Positions 15,679 through 24,148 of a stretch of 36,024 nt of DNA are shown piece after piece (position 1 is the stretch's first letter; each line of letters begins with the position of its first letter). The position numbers and the translations under genes were made by a program. The notes beneath the pieces are model-generated. The model searched no databases, had not been told where the DNA came from, and worked only from the letters and a program-made list of their open reading frames with translations. Source of the stretch: Halioglobus sp. (lineage in GTDB: Bacteria; Pseudomonadota; Gammaproteobacteria; Pseudomonadales; Halieaceae); NCBI GenBank assembly GCA_028825045.1, contig JAPKAY010000039.1, positions 1-36,024 of the forward strand, read 5' to 3'.

Positions 15679-17100
15679 TTAAGCCGATCGCCAGGTACCG
15701 TGGAAACACACCGGCACCCGATGGGACACCCACGCCTTACCTAGCGGACCGGCACTAATATTCTGCGCATCAAACACACACAGGGCACTCGTGTTGCTCG
15801 GGATGTCGTACACACAGGTGAGCACGTAACCCTCCCCCTCCCCCGCTGACGCATTGCGCTGCACAAACATGGGCTCAGACACATAGCCTGCCTCGAATGC
15901 GTACCTATCTGCCTTGTTGGTCTTCACGTTGAAATGCACGATGGCATTGTAGACCACGTCACTACCGGGAATTCCCGCAGGAATACTGCGATCAGTGGAG
16001 GTGTACCAGCCGTGGGTGTAATCGCGCATCGCGTAACGGGGGTCGATCACAGGAAACTCAGCGCCATGGTCGGCCAGGTATTCCATTTTTACGCCGGGTT
16101 TAGCCGCGTTTAAGTCGATGGTCCAGCGGCTGAGCGACGGATGGATATTGGGCGGGGTCGGTGTGCCATCGGCCATCGGAAACAGCGGCGGTGAATCAAA
16201 GTGGCAGGCTTCCAGTGTGATAACACCGTCTTTATCGCGGCCATTCATAAAATGAAAGACATAGCAGGGGTCGCCGTCGATCCACTGCATATCCTCGGGC
16301 GTCCCATCGCGCGGCATGATCCCGACTTTGGTGCCTAACTCAGGCTCCCAGGCGAAAGGAGGTTTACCTGCCATAGCGCGATCCATGTTGCCGCTGATCG
16401 GCATCACCGGGAACAGGATATAGTTTTCGGTCACGACGAAGTCGTGCACCATGGCAGAGTAAGGCGCCTTAAAGACATGCGATTCCACCATGAAGCCTTC
16501 TTTGTTGACGCGATACAAACCCATGTCATCACTAAAGGGCCCGGTAGCCATGTAAGCGTGGAACAGTAATTCTCCGGTGACGGGGTCGACCTTCGGGTGT
16601 GCCGACATGGTGGTATTGAGCTTGCCGTAAAAACTCCAGGCGCCATGAGATTCCAGAGTGTCCGGGTCCATTTCAAAAGGCAGGTGCCCCTCTTCCAGCA
16701 GCAACATTCGCTCGCCATGCATAAGTACGGAGGTATTGGCCACCCCTTCCTTGTCCGTCAGCACAAAATCCAGATACTCTGGCGGCGTCTCCAGCGGGTT
16801 CATCCCGCTGAACAGGGATTCACCTGTACGCTGTTCAATTTTAAAGCGCTCGGTTCGCGCCCATCGGTTTTTGTGACTGACCCTGCCGTTGTTGAAAGTG
16901 AAGGCGTGGATCATTCCGTCGCCGGTGAAAAAATGATAATCGTTTTTCGGCGGCACCTGGGGGTTGGGGCCATTGCGATAAAACGTCCCGTTCAAGTCTT
17001 TGGGAATTTCACCTTCTATCACCAGGTCAGGTGCCGTACATTCTGCTGTGAGCGGCTCGTAATAGCCTTTCAGAAACTCATTATCTGGCCAGGGCTTCAT
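15679..17100 (-). CDS. Carotenoid-cleavage-type oxygenase B (RPE65/CCD family, 473 aa)
   Basis: Fe(II)-dependent seven-bladed propeller oxygenase family (carotenoid cleavage, lignostilbene and apocarotenoid oxygenases). The four iron-binding His are all present: H168 (SAHPKVDPVTGE), H219 (MVHDFVVTENY), H283 (FHFMNG) and H467 (CFHGTW). The N-terminal RNGPNPQ, GDGMIHAF and the WSFYGKL region are typical. It is full length and has no signal peptide, so it is cytoplasmic or inner-membrane associated. It lies 51 bp downstream of a paralogous oxygenase in the same direction and is almost certainly cotranscribed. It would cleave a C=C double bond in a polyene or stilbene-like substrate; which one cannot be read from sequence. 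Confidence 0.92.
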   Translation of the reverse strand: MKPWPDNEFLKGYYEPLTAECTAPDLVIEGEIPKDLNGTFYRNGPNPQVPPKNDYHFFTGDGMIHAFTFNNGRVSHKNRWARTERFKIEQRTGESLFSGMNPLETPPEYLDFVLTDKEGVANTSVLMHGERMLLLEEGHLPFEMDPDTLESHGAWSFYGKLNTTMSAHPKVDPVTGELLFHAYMATGPFSDDMGLYRVNKEGFMVESHVFKAPYSAMVHDFVVTENYILFPVMPISGNMDRAMAGKPPFAWEPELGTKVGIMPRDGTPEDMQWIDGDPCYVFHFMNGRDKDGVITLEACHFDSPPLFPMADGTPTPPNIHPSLSRWTIDLNAAKPGVKMEYLADHGAEFPVIDPRYAMRDYTHGWYTSTDRSIPAGIPGSDVVYNAIVHFNVKTNKADRYAFEAGYVSEPMFVQRNASAGEGEGYVLTCVYDIPSNTSALCVFDAQNISAGPLGKAWVSHRVPVCFHGTWRSA

Positions 17101-17151
17101 CGTTTCATTCTCCTCTCTCAGCGTTTTACTCGGCGCTCAAATGTGCGCGTT

Positions 17152-18582
17152 TCAGGCGTTGGGGCGCCAGCCCCCGTGAAAACCCGCGGGCACGCAGTGG
17201 GACAAATGCACTTTGGCTTGTGGTCCGGCCGCCAGATTGAGCGCATCAAAAATATACAAGCTGCTGGTTCTGGTCTCGAAACTTGTTACCACCGACAAGA
17301 GGTAACCCTCACCCTCTGCGGCATCGCCGGACGCTGGCACAAAGATCGCCTCCGACGTCATCGCCTGGCCACAGGAATAGCGATCCACTGCTCCGGTCTC
17401 ATGATCGAAATGGCCCACCACGTTAAATACATTATCGTTTTCAGACACCGTGCCTTGCAATTCACCATCGGGAGACGTGTACCAGCCATGGCGGTACTCC
17501 CGGCCGGAATAGCGCGGGTCACACTGAGGAAATTCTGATTCGAATTCGTCTATGCGGGCGAAGGTCGCGCGTGGGTTCGCATCGTTCAGGTCAATTGTCC
17601 AACGGCTCAGATAGGGATGTGATTGTCCGGTGGATTCTCCATCCGCCGTGGGAAACAGGGGCGGCGTTTCAAATTGGCAGGCATCTACAGTGACCACACC
17701 ATCCTTGTCAAAACCGTTCATGAAGTGAAAGGCAAAACTCAAATCCATCTCCACCCAACGGATATCTTCAGTCTTGCCTCCGTGACGTGGCAAGACCCCG
17801 ATGTGAACTCCCTTCTCGGGCTCCCAGGCGAATGGAGGCCCTCCTTCCATCGCACGCTCGAGGCTGCCCGTGATAGGCATAATAGGAATGATGATGTAAT
17901 TCTCCGTGACCACAAAATCATGCACCATGGCCGAGTACGGTGTGGGAACATGAATACTCTCAGTTAAGATCCCATCGCGGTCGACCTTGTGTACCATCAC
18001 ATCTTCTGAGAAAGGTCCGGTTGCCATATAGGCGAAGAACACCATCTCACCTGTTTCGGGATCAACTTTCGGATGGGCGGTCATTGCAGTGCCCAATTTA
18101 CCTCGAAAATTCCAGCTGCCAATCGATTCCAGTGTGTCAGGATCCAGCTCATAAGGCGGATGGCCCTCTTCCATAATGAGCAATCGCCCACCGTGCCAGA
18201 CCGTTGCCGTGTTGGCAGTGCCGTCTTTATCGGTGAACACAAAGTCGCTGTACTGGGGATCACATTCAAAAGGGTTCATAGGGTTGATCAACGTACGCGC
18301 TTCACGGTTTTCCAGCTTCCACTTCGCGGTGCGCACCCACCGATTGTTGTAATCTACTTTGCCGTCTTTGATATGGAAGGCATGTACCATGCCGTCGCCC
18401 ATAAACAGGTGGTAATCACCCCTGGGGGTAAATCGCTGATTGGGCCCCACACGATAGAGCGAGCCAGACAAATCAGCAGGGATTTCACCCTCCACGATCA
18501 AATCTTTGGCATCACACTCCATTTGAATCGGACCATACGGAAAATTAAGAAAGGGGTTAGTCGCTGACATTGGTTGAGCCAT
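17152..18582 (-). CDS. Carotenoid-cleavage-type oxygenase A (RPE65/CCD family, 476 aa)
   Basis: Paralogue of the downstream oxygenase; large parts align without gaps (SAMVHDFVVTENY is identical). Iron ligands are H170 (TAHPKVDPETGE), H221 (MVHDFV), H286 (FHFMNG) and H469 (GFHGGW). The glycine-rich YRVGPNQRF start and GDGMVHAF are family hallmarks. A second possible start is four codons in (MSATNPF at 18570). First gene of a two-oxygenase operon and divergent from the TetR gene, with a palindrome and promoter in the 156-bp gap. Paired paralogues suggest two sequential cleavages, or one enzyme per cis/trans isomer or chain length. Confidence 0.92.
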   Translation of the reverse strand: MAQPMSATNPFLNFPYGPIQMECDAKDLIVEGEIPADLSGSLYRVGPNQRFTPRGDYHLFMGDGMVHAFHIKDGKVDYNNRWVRTAKWKLENREARTLINPMNPFECDPQYSDFVFTDKDGTANTATVWHGGRLLIMEEGHPPYELDPDTLESIGSWNFRGKLGTAMTAHPKVDPETGEMVFFAYMATGPFSEDVMVHKVDRDGILTESIHVPTPYSAMVHDFVVTENYIIIPIMPITGSLERAMEGGPPFAWEPEKGVHIGVLPRHGGKTEDIRWVEMDLSFAFHFMNGFDKDGVVTVDACQFETPPLFPTADGESTGQSHPYLSRWTIDLNDANPRATFARIDEFESEFPQCDPRYSGREYRHGWYTSPDGELQGTVSENDNVFNVVGHFDHETGAVDRYSCGQAMTSEAIFVPASGDAAEGEGYLLSVVTSFETRTSSLYIFDALNLAAGPQAKVHLSHCVPAGFHGGWRPNA

Positions 18583-18649
18583 AAGAAGTCCTCTTCAATT
18601 GCTGCTCTGGTGAGCTTGTTTGCGGTATGCCGATTTGTAGACAGCAGAA

Positions 18650-18678
18650 ACATTACCACCCGGTATTCATGTTTACAA
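18650..18678 (-). promoter_or_regulatory. Predicted sigma-70 promoter of the carotenoid oxygenase operon
   Basis: On the minus strand TTGTAA (18678-18673) and TAATGT (18655-18650) are separated by exactly 17 bp and lie about 70 bp before the oxygenase ATG. The -35 box lies inside the palindrome at 18670-18686. Confidence 0.45.
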
Positions 18679-18686
18679 TAGAAACA
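18670..18686. promoter_or_regulatory. Candidate operator between TetR and carotenoid oxygenase genes
   Basis: The sequence TGTTTACAATAGAAACA has perfect 5-bp arms (TGTTT/AAACA) with a 7-bp centre. It overlaps the -35 of the divergent oxygenase promoter and lies about 50 bp before the regulator's start. This is the usual place for a TetR-family autoregulatory operator. Confidence 0.45.
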
Positions 18687-18738
18687 CTCAAGATTTTTTG
18701 CTAGTATAGCGACACTGCCATCAGCCAAGACACAACGT

Positions 18739-19371
18739 GTGACAACAGCAAAAGAAAAATACCACCACGGCGACCTGCGCAGCGCACTGCTGGAAGCCGC
18801 GCTGGCAGTGCTCAACGAAATCGGCCCGCAGGGCCTGACTATTCGGGAGGTGGCCCGCCGTGCCGGGGTCTCCCATGCGGCACCCTACCGACATTTCACT
18901 GACAAGGATGAACTGGTTCTGGCAGTGGTTGAGCAGGGTTTCGAGCTGATGCAGGAGACCATGCAGGCGGAAAAGGCAGCCGTTCCGGACGATCCGCTGA
19001 ACCAGTTTGCCGCTAGCGGGTTAGCCTATGTCAACTTTGCCCTGGAACATCCAGCTCACTACCGGGTGATGTTCAGCGGCGACCTGCTAAGCAGTACCGG
19101 GCAGGTTTCGCTGCAACACACCAGCCGGGCCGCATTGCAGGAAATGGTATCTAACATCACCGAATGCCAGCATCTGGGCGTTGTGCGTGAAGGGGACCCA
19201 GTCACCCAGGCACTCACTATCTTGTCGACGATTCATGGCTTCGTGTCCCTGGTTAACGATAACCGCATAGAGCATCTCATCGTTAACCCCTCCTCCCTTG
19301 AGAGCATCAGGGACGCGGTACTGACGATGATTTTCGAGGGATTAGGCTCCCGGGAAGCCGCAAAGTACTAA
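18739..19371 (+). CDS. TetR family transcriptional regulator (210 aa)
   Basis: The GTG start gives MTTAKEKYHHGDLRSALLEA, then a canonical TetR helix-turn-helix: GLTIREVARRAGVSHAAPYR followed by HFTDKDELVLAVVEQGF. The C-terminal domain has the HPAHYRVMFSGDL segment of the TetR_C_33/WHG type. It is the only transcription factor in the window and is divergent from the carotenoid oxygenases and upstream of the TonB receptor, so it is the natural regulator of the island. The ligand is probably a substrate or CoA intermediate. Shine-Dalgarno is weak. Confidence 0.9.
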   Translation: MTTAKEKYHHGDLRSALLEAALAVLNEIGPQGLTIREVARRAGVSHAAPYRHFTDKDELVLAVVEQGFELMQETMQAEKAAVPDDPLNQFAASGLAYVNFALEHPAHYRVMFSGDLLSSTGQVSLQHTSRAALQEMVSNITECQHLGVVREGDPVTQALTILSTIHGFVSLVNDNRIEHLIVNPSSLESIRDAVLTMIFEGLGSREAAKY

Positions 19372-19425
19372 CCCGCACGCACTATTTCCCGCCGGATCAC
19401 TAAGCGTTTCTTTCATTCATTAAAA

Positions 19426-19447
19426 AATCAGTCAATTCTGTTTGTTT
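19426..19447. promoter_or_regulatory. Operator-like palindrome, copy 1 (upstream of TonB receptor)
   Basis: AATCAGTCAATTCTGTTTGTTT, an imperfect palindrome of the form AAWCA..CA..TG..TGWTT. It shares CAGTCAAwTCTGwTTGTTTTT with the copy at 26067, and both are followed by a T-run and then ATTTGTTAATG or GTTTGATAACG, possible -10 regions. It lies 110 bp before the TonB receptor start and 55 bp after the TetR stop. Confidence 0.5.
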
Positions 19448-19556
19448 TTAAAATGACGATTTGTTAATGTGGGAAACTCAGCCAGTCGACTCTTACCGAC
19501 TGCCTTCTCTGGCGCCTACAATGGCCGAAAATCATAAGATTCACTGGTGAAATTTC

Positions 19557-21986
19557 ATGGTTAATCGTCGTTTTATCTCGGCCCTGACCCTAATCGGTCC
19601 CCTGCTGGCTACAACCGCCTTCACCCAGGCGGAAACCTCTCCTAACGGCCCCAACCCACTTGCCCTAGAAGAGATAGTCGTCACCGCTAATAGGCGGATG
19701 GAAAGTATCCAGGAAGTGCCGATGTCGGTCACTGCCTTTACCGCTGAGTTTTTCAAAAATTCAGGCGTTAGAAACCTGTCACAACTGGACCAGTACACGC
19801 CCAGCCTCAAGATCACCCAGGGCACCGACTCCAATCAGCAATCAGTCCGCATTCGAGGCATCGGCTCGGTAGGCAGCAATGCGGGTATCGACCCGAGCGT
19901 TGGCATGTTTATTGATGGTGTCTATCAAGGCCGCGCTGGTATGAGCATCGGCGACCTGATCGATATTGAACGCGTTGAAATATTACGCGGCCCTCAGGGA
20001 ACATTGTACGGAAAGAATACCGCAGCAGGCGCCATTAGCATTATCACCCTGGCCCCCTCACCAGATGACTTCGAGTCAGAGATCGAATTGATGTACAACA
20101 CCGATGAACGGGCTGAAGTACACGCTATGGTCAACGTGCCCTTTGGCGATTCGGGCAATGCAATGCGCTTGACCGGATATGGAATAGACGGTGACTACCT
20201 CTACGAAAATGATTTCACTGGGGAGGGTGTGAATAACGCTAGTAAGTGGGGAGTCAAATCGCGCTTTCTCCTGAATACCGGCGCGAAAAGCGACGATGAT
20301 GGCTTCGGAGAATTCTTACTCACCCTGGATTACACCAAGGAAGATACCGACTGCTGCATGCTGGCAACCATCGAGTACGAAGGCTTTTCAACGCTTGGGG
20401 TGCCGCTAACCAATACACCCTCCGCTGAGTTCCAAGAGGAACTGGGTGTCAACGAGAACGGTGACCTTCTTTTTCAGTACGAATCGTTTACGGATACCGC
20501 GGGCTTCCCCACCCCTAACGCTGAGCCTTTTAACGACAGTTACTGGTTCGATGCCGAGATTTTCAACAAGATTGAAGTCGGCGGTGTAGCGCTGGAATGG
20601 AACAAGGACCTGGCGAATGAAGACGTACTGACCTTCATAAACGCTTGGCGGCACTTCGAGTCAGAAAGTGCCCTTGATGGCGATTTCACAGCCTACGACG
20701 CGGTCACAGGGACGCAGAAATATGACTTCGACCAGTACTCCTCAGAGCTGCGTATCACCTCCCCGGGTGGCGAAACTCTCGACTACCAGGCGGGCCTCTA
20801 TGCTTTTTATTCAGAACTTAATTCTGAGGGTAGATTCACTCAATCACCTCTCCTGACCTCCATACTGCCCCTTTTAGGCGATATATTCCCCAACGGGACA
20901 CTCAATATCGACAATAACCAATACCAGACGACCAGCTATGCTGCCTTTGGTCAGTTAGTCTGGAATATCAATGACAAATTCAGCGCCACATTAGGCCTGC
21001 GCTACACCTCTGAGCAAAAAGATTTTAAGGGATCTCAAATTTCCGAGCCAAAAACGGCTCTTGACGTTCCCCCGATAGTCGGCCCGGATATTTACTACGA
21101 TGAAACTCGAAGTGATGACGATATTTCTCCGACATTGATTGGGCGCTACTTTTTTACGCCAGACATTATGACTTACGCCAGCATCAGTCGCGGCTTCAAG
21201 TCTGGCGGTTTCAACCAGCGCAGGGAGCAAGTAGGGCGAAACGGAGAATTTGAACCCGAGACAGCGACTAACTATGAACTGGGTTGGAAAACATCCACTG
21301 AAGATCGGCGCCTGCAGTTCAACGGTACTTTCTATCTGGTGAATTATGACGACTTTCAATCACAAACATTCGACGGTGCTACATTCACAGTCACGAACGC
21401 AGGCTCCATGCGCAGCTACGGCTCTGAGGTCGATATCGTATACGTTCCCGCGGCCGATGTAATAGTAGGCACCGCGATAGGCTACAACAAGGCTGAGTAT
21501 CAGGATTTCGACAATGCTCAGTGCACCATCGAACAGGCAATTACCGCCTATTATGAAGGGCCCAATGGTCCGACCTTTATTGGTTCACAGAGTCTACCGC
21601 CGGGCGTTGCCACTTCCTGCGTTCAGGACCTGGCTGGCGAGCCTATCGAAAACGCCCCAGAGTGGACCGTTAGCTCTTACATCAGTTACGACAGAGACCT
21701 GACCACGAATCTCATGGGCACCGTACGCCTGGAACACAGTTATACAGACAGCTACTTTCTGGATCAGGACCTCGATAAAAACCTGAAAAATGATGCCGTC
21801 AACCTCATCAACCTGAGACTGACCCTGACTAACCAGGAGAACTCCTGGGAAGTAGCGCTGTGGGGTCGCAACATGCTCGATGAGGAGTACTACAACTTTG
21901 GCATTGATGCTCCGGTTGTCGGCGGTTATGTTGGCGCCGTTGCTCCTGGGGCCATCTACGGTGTTACCGTGCGCTTCATGAACTAG
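19557..21986 (+). CDS. TonB-dependent outer-membrane receptor (809 aa)
   Basis: A signal peptide (MVNRRFISALTLIGPLLATT..TQA) is followed by a TonB box (EEIVVTA, residues 38-44), a plug domain with SVRIRGIGS and the IERVEILRGPQGTLYGKNT segment, and a 22-strand-type barrel with the TonB_dep_Rec C-terminal domain (NLRLTLTNQENSWEVALWGR). It ends ..YGVTVRFMN rather than in a terminal aromatic. This IQEVPMSV subgroup (sphingomonad/Halieaceae type) is usually tied to uptake of aromatic, terpenoid or other hydrophobic nutrients. As head of the operon with the D27-like protein it is the likely importer of the island's substrate. Confidence 0.93.
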   Translation: MVNRRFISALTLIGPLLATTAFTQAETSPNGPNPLALEEIVVTANRRMESIQEVPMSVTAFTAEFFKNSGVRNLSQLDQYTPSLKITQGTDSNQQSVRIRGIGSVGSNAGIDPSVGMFIDGVYQGRAGMSIGDLIDIERVEILRGPQGTLYGKNTAAGAISIITLAPSPDDFESEIELMYNTDERAEVHAMVNVPFGDSGNAMRLTGYGIDGDYLYENDFTGEGVNNASKWGVKSRFLLNTGAKSDDDGFGEFLLTLDYTKEDTDCCMLATIEYEGFSTLGVPLTNTPSAEFQEELGVNENGDLLFQYESFTDTAGFPTPNAEPFNDSYWFDAEIFNKIEVGGVALEWNKDLANEDVLTFINAWRHFESESALDGDFTAYDAVTGTQKYDFDQYSSELRITSPGGETLDYQAGLYAFYSELNSEGRFTQSPLLTSILPLLGDIFPNGTLNIDNNQYQTTSYAAFGQLVWNINDKFSATLGLRYTSEQKDFKGSQISEPKTALDVPPIVGPDIYYDETRSDDDISPTLIGRYFFTPDIMTYASISRGFKSGGFNQRREQVGRNGEFEPETATNYELGWKTSTEDRRLQFNGTFYLVNYDDFQSQTFDGATFTVTNAGSMRSYGSEVDIVYVPAADVIVGTAIGYNKAEYQDFDNAQCTIEQAITAYYEGPNGPTFIGSQSLPPGVATSCVQDLAGEPIENAPEWTVSSYISYDRDLTTNLMGTVRLEHSYTDSYFLDQDLDKNLKNDAVNLINLRLTLTNQENSWEVALWGRNMLDEEYYNFGIDAPVVGGYVGAVAPGAIYGVTVRFMN

Positions 21987-22072
21987 TTGTGTTGTAATTT
22001 GGTAAGCAGGTCCAACGCTTGCCACGTTGAAATGCGGCTTGAACCAGTACCGCAATAGAAGGAGGATTCAGC

Positions 22073-22879
22073 ATGTCAGATGAAACGCTAATCTCCACAG
22101 ACCAGGGTAGCGGTCGCGTCATGGCGCCCAAAAATTTGGGCTTTTACGCCAACTGGGGACCACAAGCCTGGATCGACATGTGGATGTCCAACACCATGCT
22201 GGTGAAGAAGGCCATGCCCATCATCAGCCATACCTTCGTTCCAATTCTGCGCCTGTCTGGTGACAGGGAACAGGTTGATCGAGACTACGATGAGATAAAA
22301 TCGCGCCGCGAAGTCCTAAAGACTTTCGATTCACCTCGAGAGAAATGGCGCAAGCGCTACGGTAATTTTGTGCGAGAAGTAGAATGGGCGCTGCTGGAAT
22401 TGCGCAAACACTACAGCCAGAAGCAATACGAAGAAATCGTCATCGGCACCTCGGTTGCACTCTCCCATGAAACCTCGGGAGACTTCCTGAAAATGATGAA
22501 CAGCATGTCGGATAAGAATAAAAACAAGAAAACTAAACCGACCAAAAATGGAAGCTCCTCCAAGCCCAGCCGCTGGAGCACTTTCTTGTTCCAAACGTTC
22601 AATCCTGCGCACTGGCTTACCGGCCCTGCGACAGTCACCGAGTTTGACCCAAGCAATGGCCTGACGGTACTGGAGATTCCTGATTGTGGCTGGCACACCT
22701 GCGCCGCACAGGACTCCCTCCCCAACCCCAACGCACTACCCGAAGAAGGTTGTCTCAACATCTGCAAAGGGCCATTTGAGGCACTGTTCAATGGCGCTGG
22801 TGGCGGCTTGAAAATGGAATTCGACCCACATCTACCCGAAACCTCCTGTACCGTCCGCATGAGTTGGCAGACGCAGTAG
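22073..22879 (+). CDS. D27-like (DUF4033) putative carotenoid isomerase (268 aa)
   Basis: A strong GGAGG lies before the ATG. The N-terminal half is helical (WIDMWMSNTMLVKKAMPIIS..) with a Lys-rich linker at 147-165. The C-terminal half follows the pattern I recall for plant beta-carotene isomerase D27: W-L-x-G-P-x-x-V-x-E (WLTGPATVTE, 181-190), a Cys after a strand (C205), then C227-L-N-I-C231-K-G-P, G-L-K-M and a final S-C259-x-V-x-M. D27 is an iron protein making 9-cis-beta-carotene; its length (about 270 aa) matches. Two carotenoid oxygenases are close by. Second choice: the L-2-amino-thiazoline-4-carboxylate hydrolase-like family, which also has spaced C-terminal Cys. Cotranscribed with the TonB receptor (86-bp gap). 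The family call is from memory of motifs, not from a search. Confidence 0.55.
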   Translation: MSDETLISTDQGSGRVMAPKNLGFYANWGPQAWIDMWMSNTMLVKKAMPIISHTFVPILRLSGDREQVDRDYDEIKSRREVLKTFDSPREKWRKRYGNFVREVEWALLELRKHYSQKQYEEIVIGTSVALSHETSGDFLKMMNSMSDKNKNKKTKPTKNGSSSKPSRWSTFLFQTFNPAHWLTGPATVTEFDPSNGLTVLEIPDCGWHTCAAQDSLPNPNALPEEGCLNICKGPFEALFNGAGGGLKMEFDPHLPETSCTVRMSWQTQ

Positions 22880-22897
22880 GCCGAGCAGAATCTCCAG

Positions 22898-23095
22898 ATG
22901 GTCAACCTACTTGAAATACTCACAGCCCGAAAGCGCCTGTGGCAGCAAGAACGCGAAGTCGAACAGTTGCGCGAAGAATTGAACACGCTACGCGCTCAGA
23001 ACGACAGCATGCGGGAGGGCATGCGACGCTGCGTGACCTGCGAGTACCGTATCGACTTCAAGCAGCGCCAGGACGACGACATCAATAGGGCGTAG
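22898..23095 (+). CDS. Small coiled-coil protein with CxxC (65 aa)
   Basis: Not recognised. The start MVNLLEILTARKRLWQQERE is followed by about 30 residues of heptad-like coiled coil (VEQLREELNTLRAQNDSM), then RRCVTCEYRIDF with a CxxC pair and an acidic tail. It begins 18 bp after the D27-like gene, so the two are almost surely cotranslated. It may be a small partner, for example holding or delivering metal or electrons through the CxxC, but this is inference. Confidence 0.6.
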   Translation: MVNLLEILTARKRLWQQEREVEQLREELNTLRAQNDSMREGMRRCVTCEYRIDFKQRQDDDINRA

Positions 23096-23169
23096 TGCCC
23101 CGTCTTTGGGCATAGAAGACATTAACGTTAAACCCTTATCCCCGCAGTACAAAAGAAACGAGGAAAATC

Positions 23170-24036
23170 ATGTCAGTAATTTTAGTAACCGGCAGCAGTA
23201 CAGGCATTGGCCAGGAAACAGCTCTACACATGGCACGCAAGGGCCACGATGTTTACGCCGCGGTACGCAGCCCAGACACCGCCACTGAACTGAAAGAGAA
23301 AATCGGCGCAGAGTCGCTGCCCATTACAGTCATAAAGCTGGACTTGGTGGACCCCGCATCCATTGAGACTGCCGTGAAAGAGATTATGCAGCGCAGTGGC
23401 CGCATTGATGCGCTGGTCAACAACGCCGGCATTGGCGGCGGCAGCGCGGTGGAGGAAACCGAGATTGATGAGGTCCGCGAGATCTTTGAGACCAACTACT
23501 TTGGCAACGTGAACGTGCTGCGGGCTGTGACGCCCATTATGCGCAAGCAGAAGGCGGGCAGAATCGTGACGGTAGGCTCACTCGCAGGGCGTGTGGTCAT
23601 GGGATGCCATGCTCACTACTCTGCTTCCAAGTGGGCCATGGAAGGACTTAGCGAGGCACTCGCACAGGAGATGGCGGAGTTCAATGTGAAGGTCGCCATC
23701 ATTGAGCCAGGTTGTGTGCTCACGCCTATCTGGGGCAAAGGTTCGCTGCCAACGGAGCCGTCACCCTACCTGAAGTCGCTAAGCCGACTAGGTCGGTTTT
23801 TTGAGTTTGGCCTTCGCCGCCCTGCTATGCCAACGGATGTTGCCGGTGCGATTGAGCACGCAATAGAATCGGATAAGCCGCATTTTCGATATCCGGTTGG
23901 GCCGGATGCCGAAGAGACCATCGCGGCACGCGCCAAGGTTTCGGATGATGAGTGGATTGAAGCTAACTGTTTGCAAGGCGAGGCTTTCAATGACCGCTGG
24001 AAGAAACTGGTGGGTGTGGATTACTACCGGGACTAG
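23170..24036 (+). CDS. Short-chain dehydrogenase/reductase 2 (288 aa)
   Basis: A classical SDR: TGSSTGIG (residues 7-14), NNAG (84-87), Ser137 (VTVGSLAGR) and Y150-x3-K154 (YSASK), then EPGCVLTPIWG. An Arg after strand beta-2 (AAVRSPD) suggests NADP(H). The later part resembles the retinol/17-beta-hydroxysteroid dehydrogenase-like SDRs in layout (AMPTDVAGAIEHAI). Shine-Dalgarno GAGGA. Last gene of the TonB receptor, D27-like, coiled-coil, SDR series (74-bp gap). A retinol-like oxidoreductase would fit apocarotenoid aldehyde/alcohol conversion, but the substrate cannot be deduced. Confidence 0.9.
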   Translation: MSVILVTGSSTGIGQETALHMARKGHDVYAAVRSPDTATELKEKIGAESLPITVIKLDLVDPASIETAVKEIMQRSGRIDALVNNAGIGGGSAVEETEIDEVREIFETNYFGNVNVLRAVTPIMRKQKAGRIVTVGSLAGRVVMGCHAHYSASKWAMEGLSEALAQEMAEFNVKVAIIEPGCVLTPIWGKGSLPTEPSPYLKSLSRLGRFFEFGLRRPAMPTDVAGAIEHAIESDKPHFRYPVGPDAEETIAARAKVSDDEWIEANCLQGEAFNDRWKKLVGVDYYRD

Positions 24037-24148
24037 CAGTTGTAGTCTATTAAGCCCAATCCACTATAAACCGGTGCACACGGTAGGGGATTTTTCACCG
24101 TAGAGGGACATCGGTCGTGGTGTAATCTGATCGGCAAACAGCAACCAA

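Noticed and set aside
16597..17538. 313-codon plus-strand open frame across the two carotenoid oxygenase genes
   Set aside because: It is antisense to the C-terminal part of one oxygenase and the N-terminal part of the other. The minus-strand frames have all catalytic residues, and the plus-strand product is basic and featureless.
22411..22986. 191-codon minus-strand frame opposite the D27-like gene
   Set aside because: Antisense shadow. The plus-strand gene has a strong Shine-Dalgarno and conserved-looking Cys motifs.
24079..24105. Terminator between the converging SDR 2 and ADH genes
   Set aside because: Only a 5-bp ACGGT/ACCGT stem with a long loop and no T-tract after it; too weak to call.
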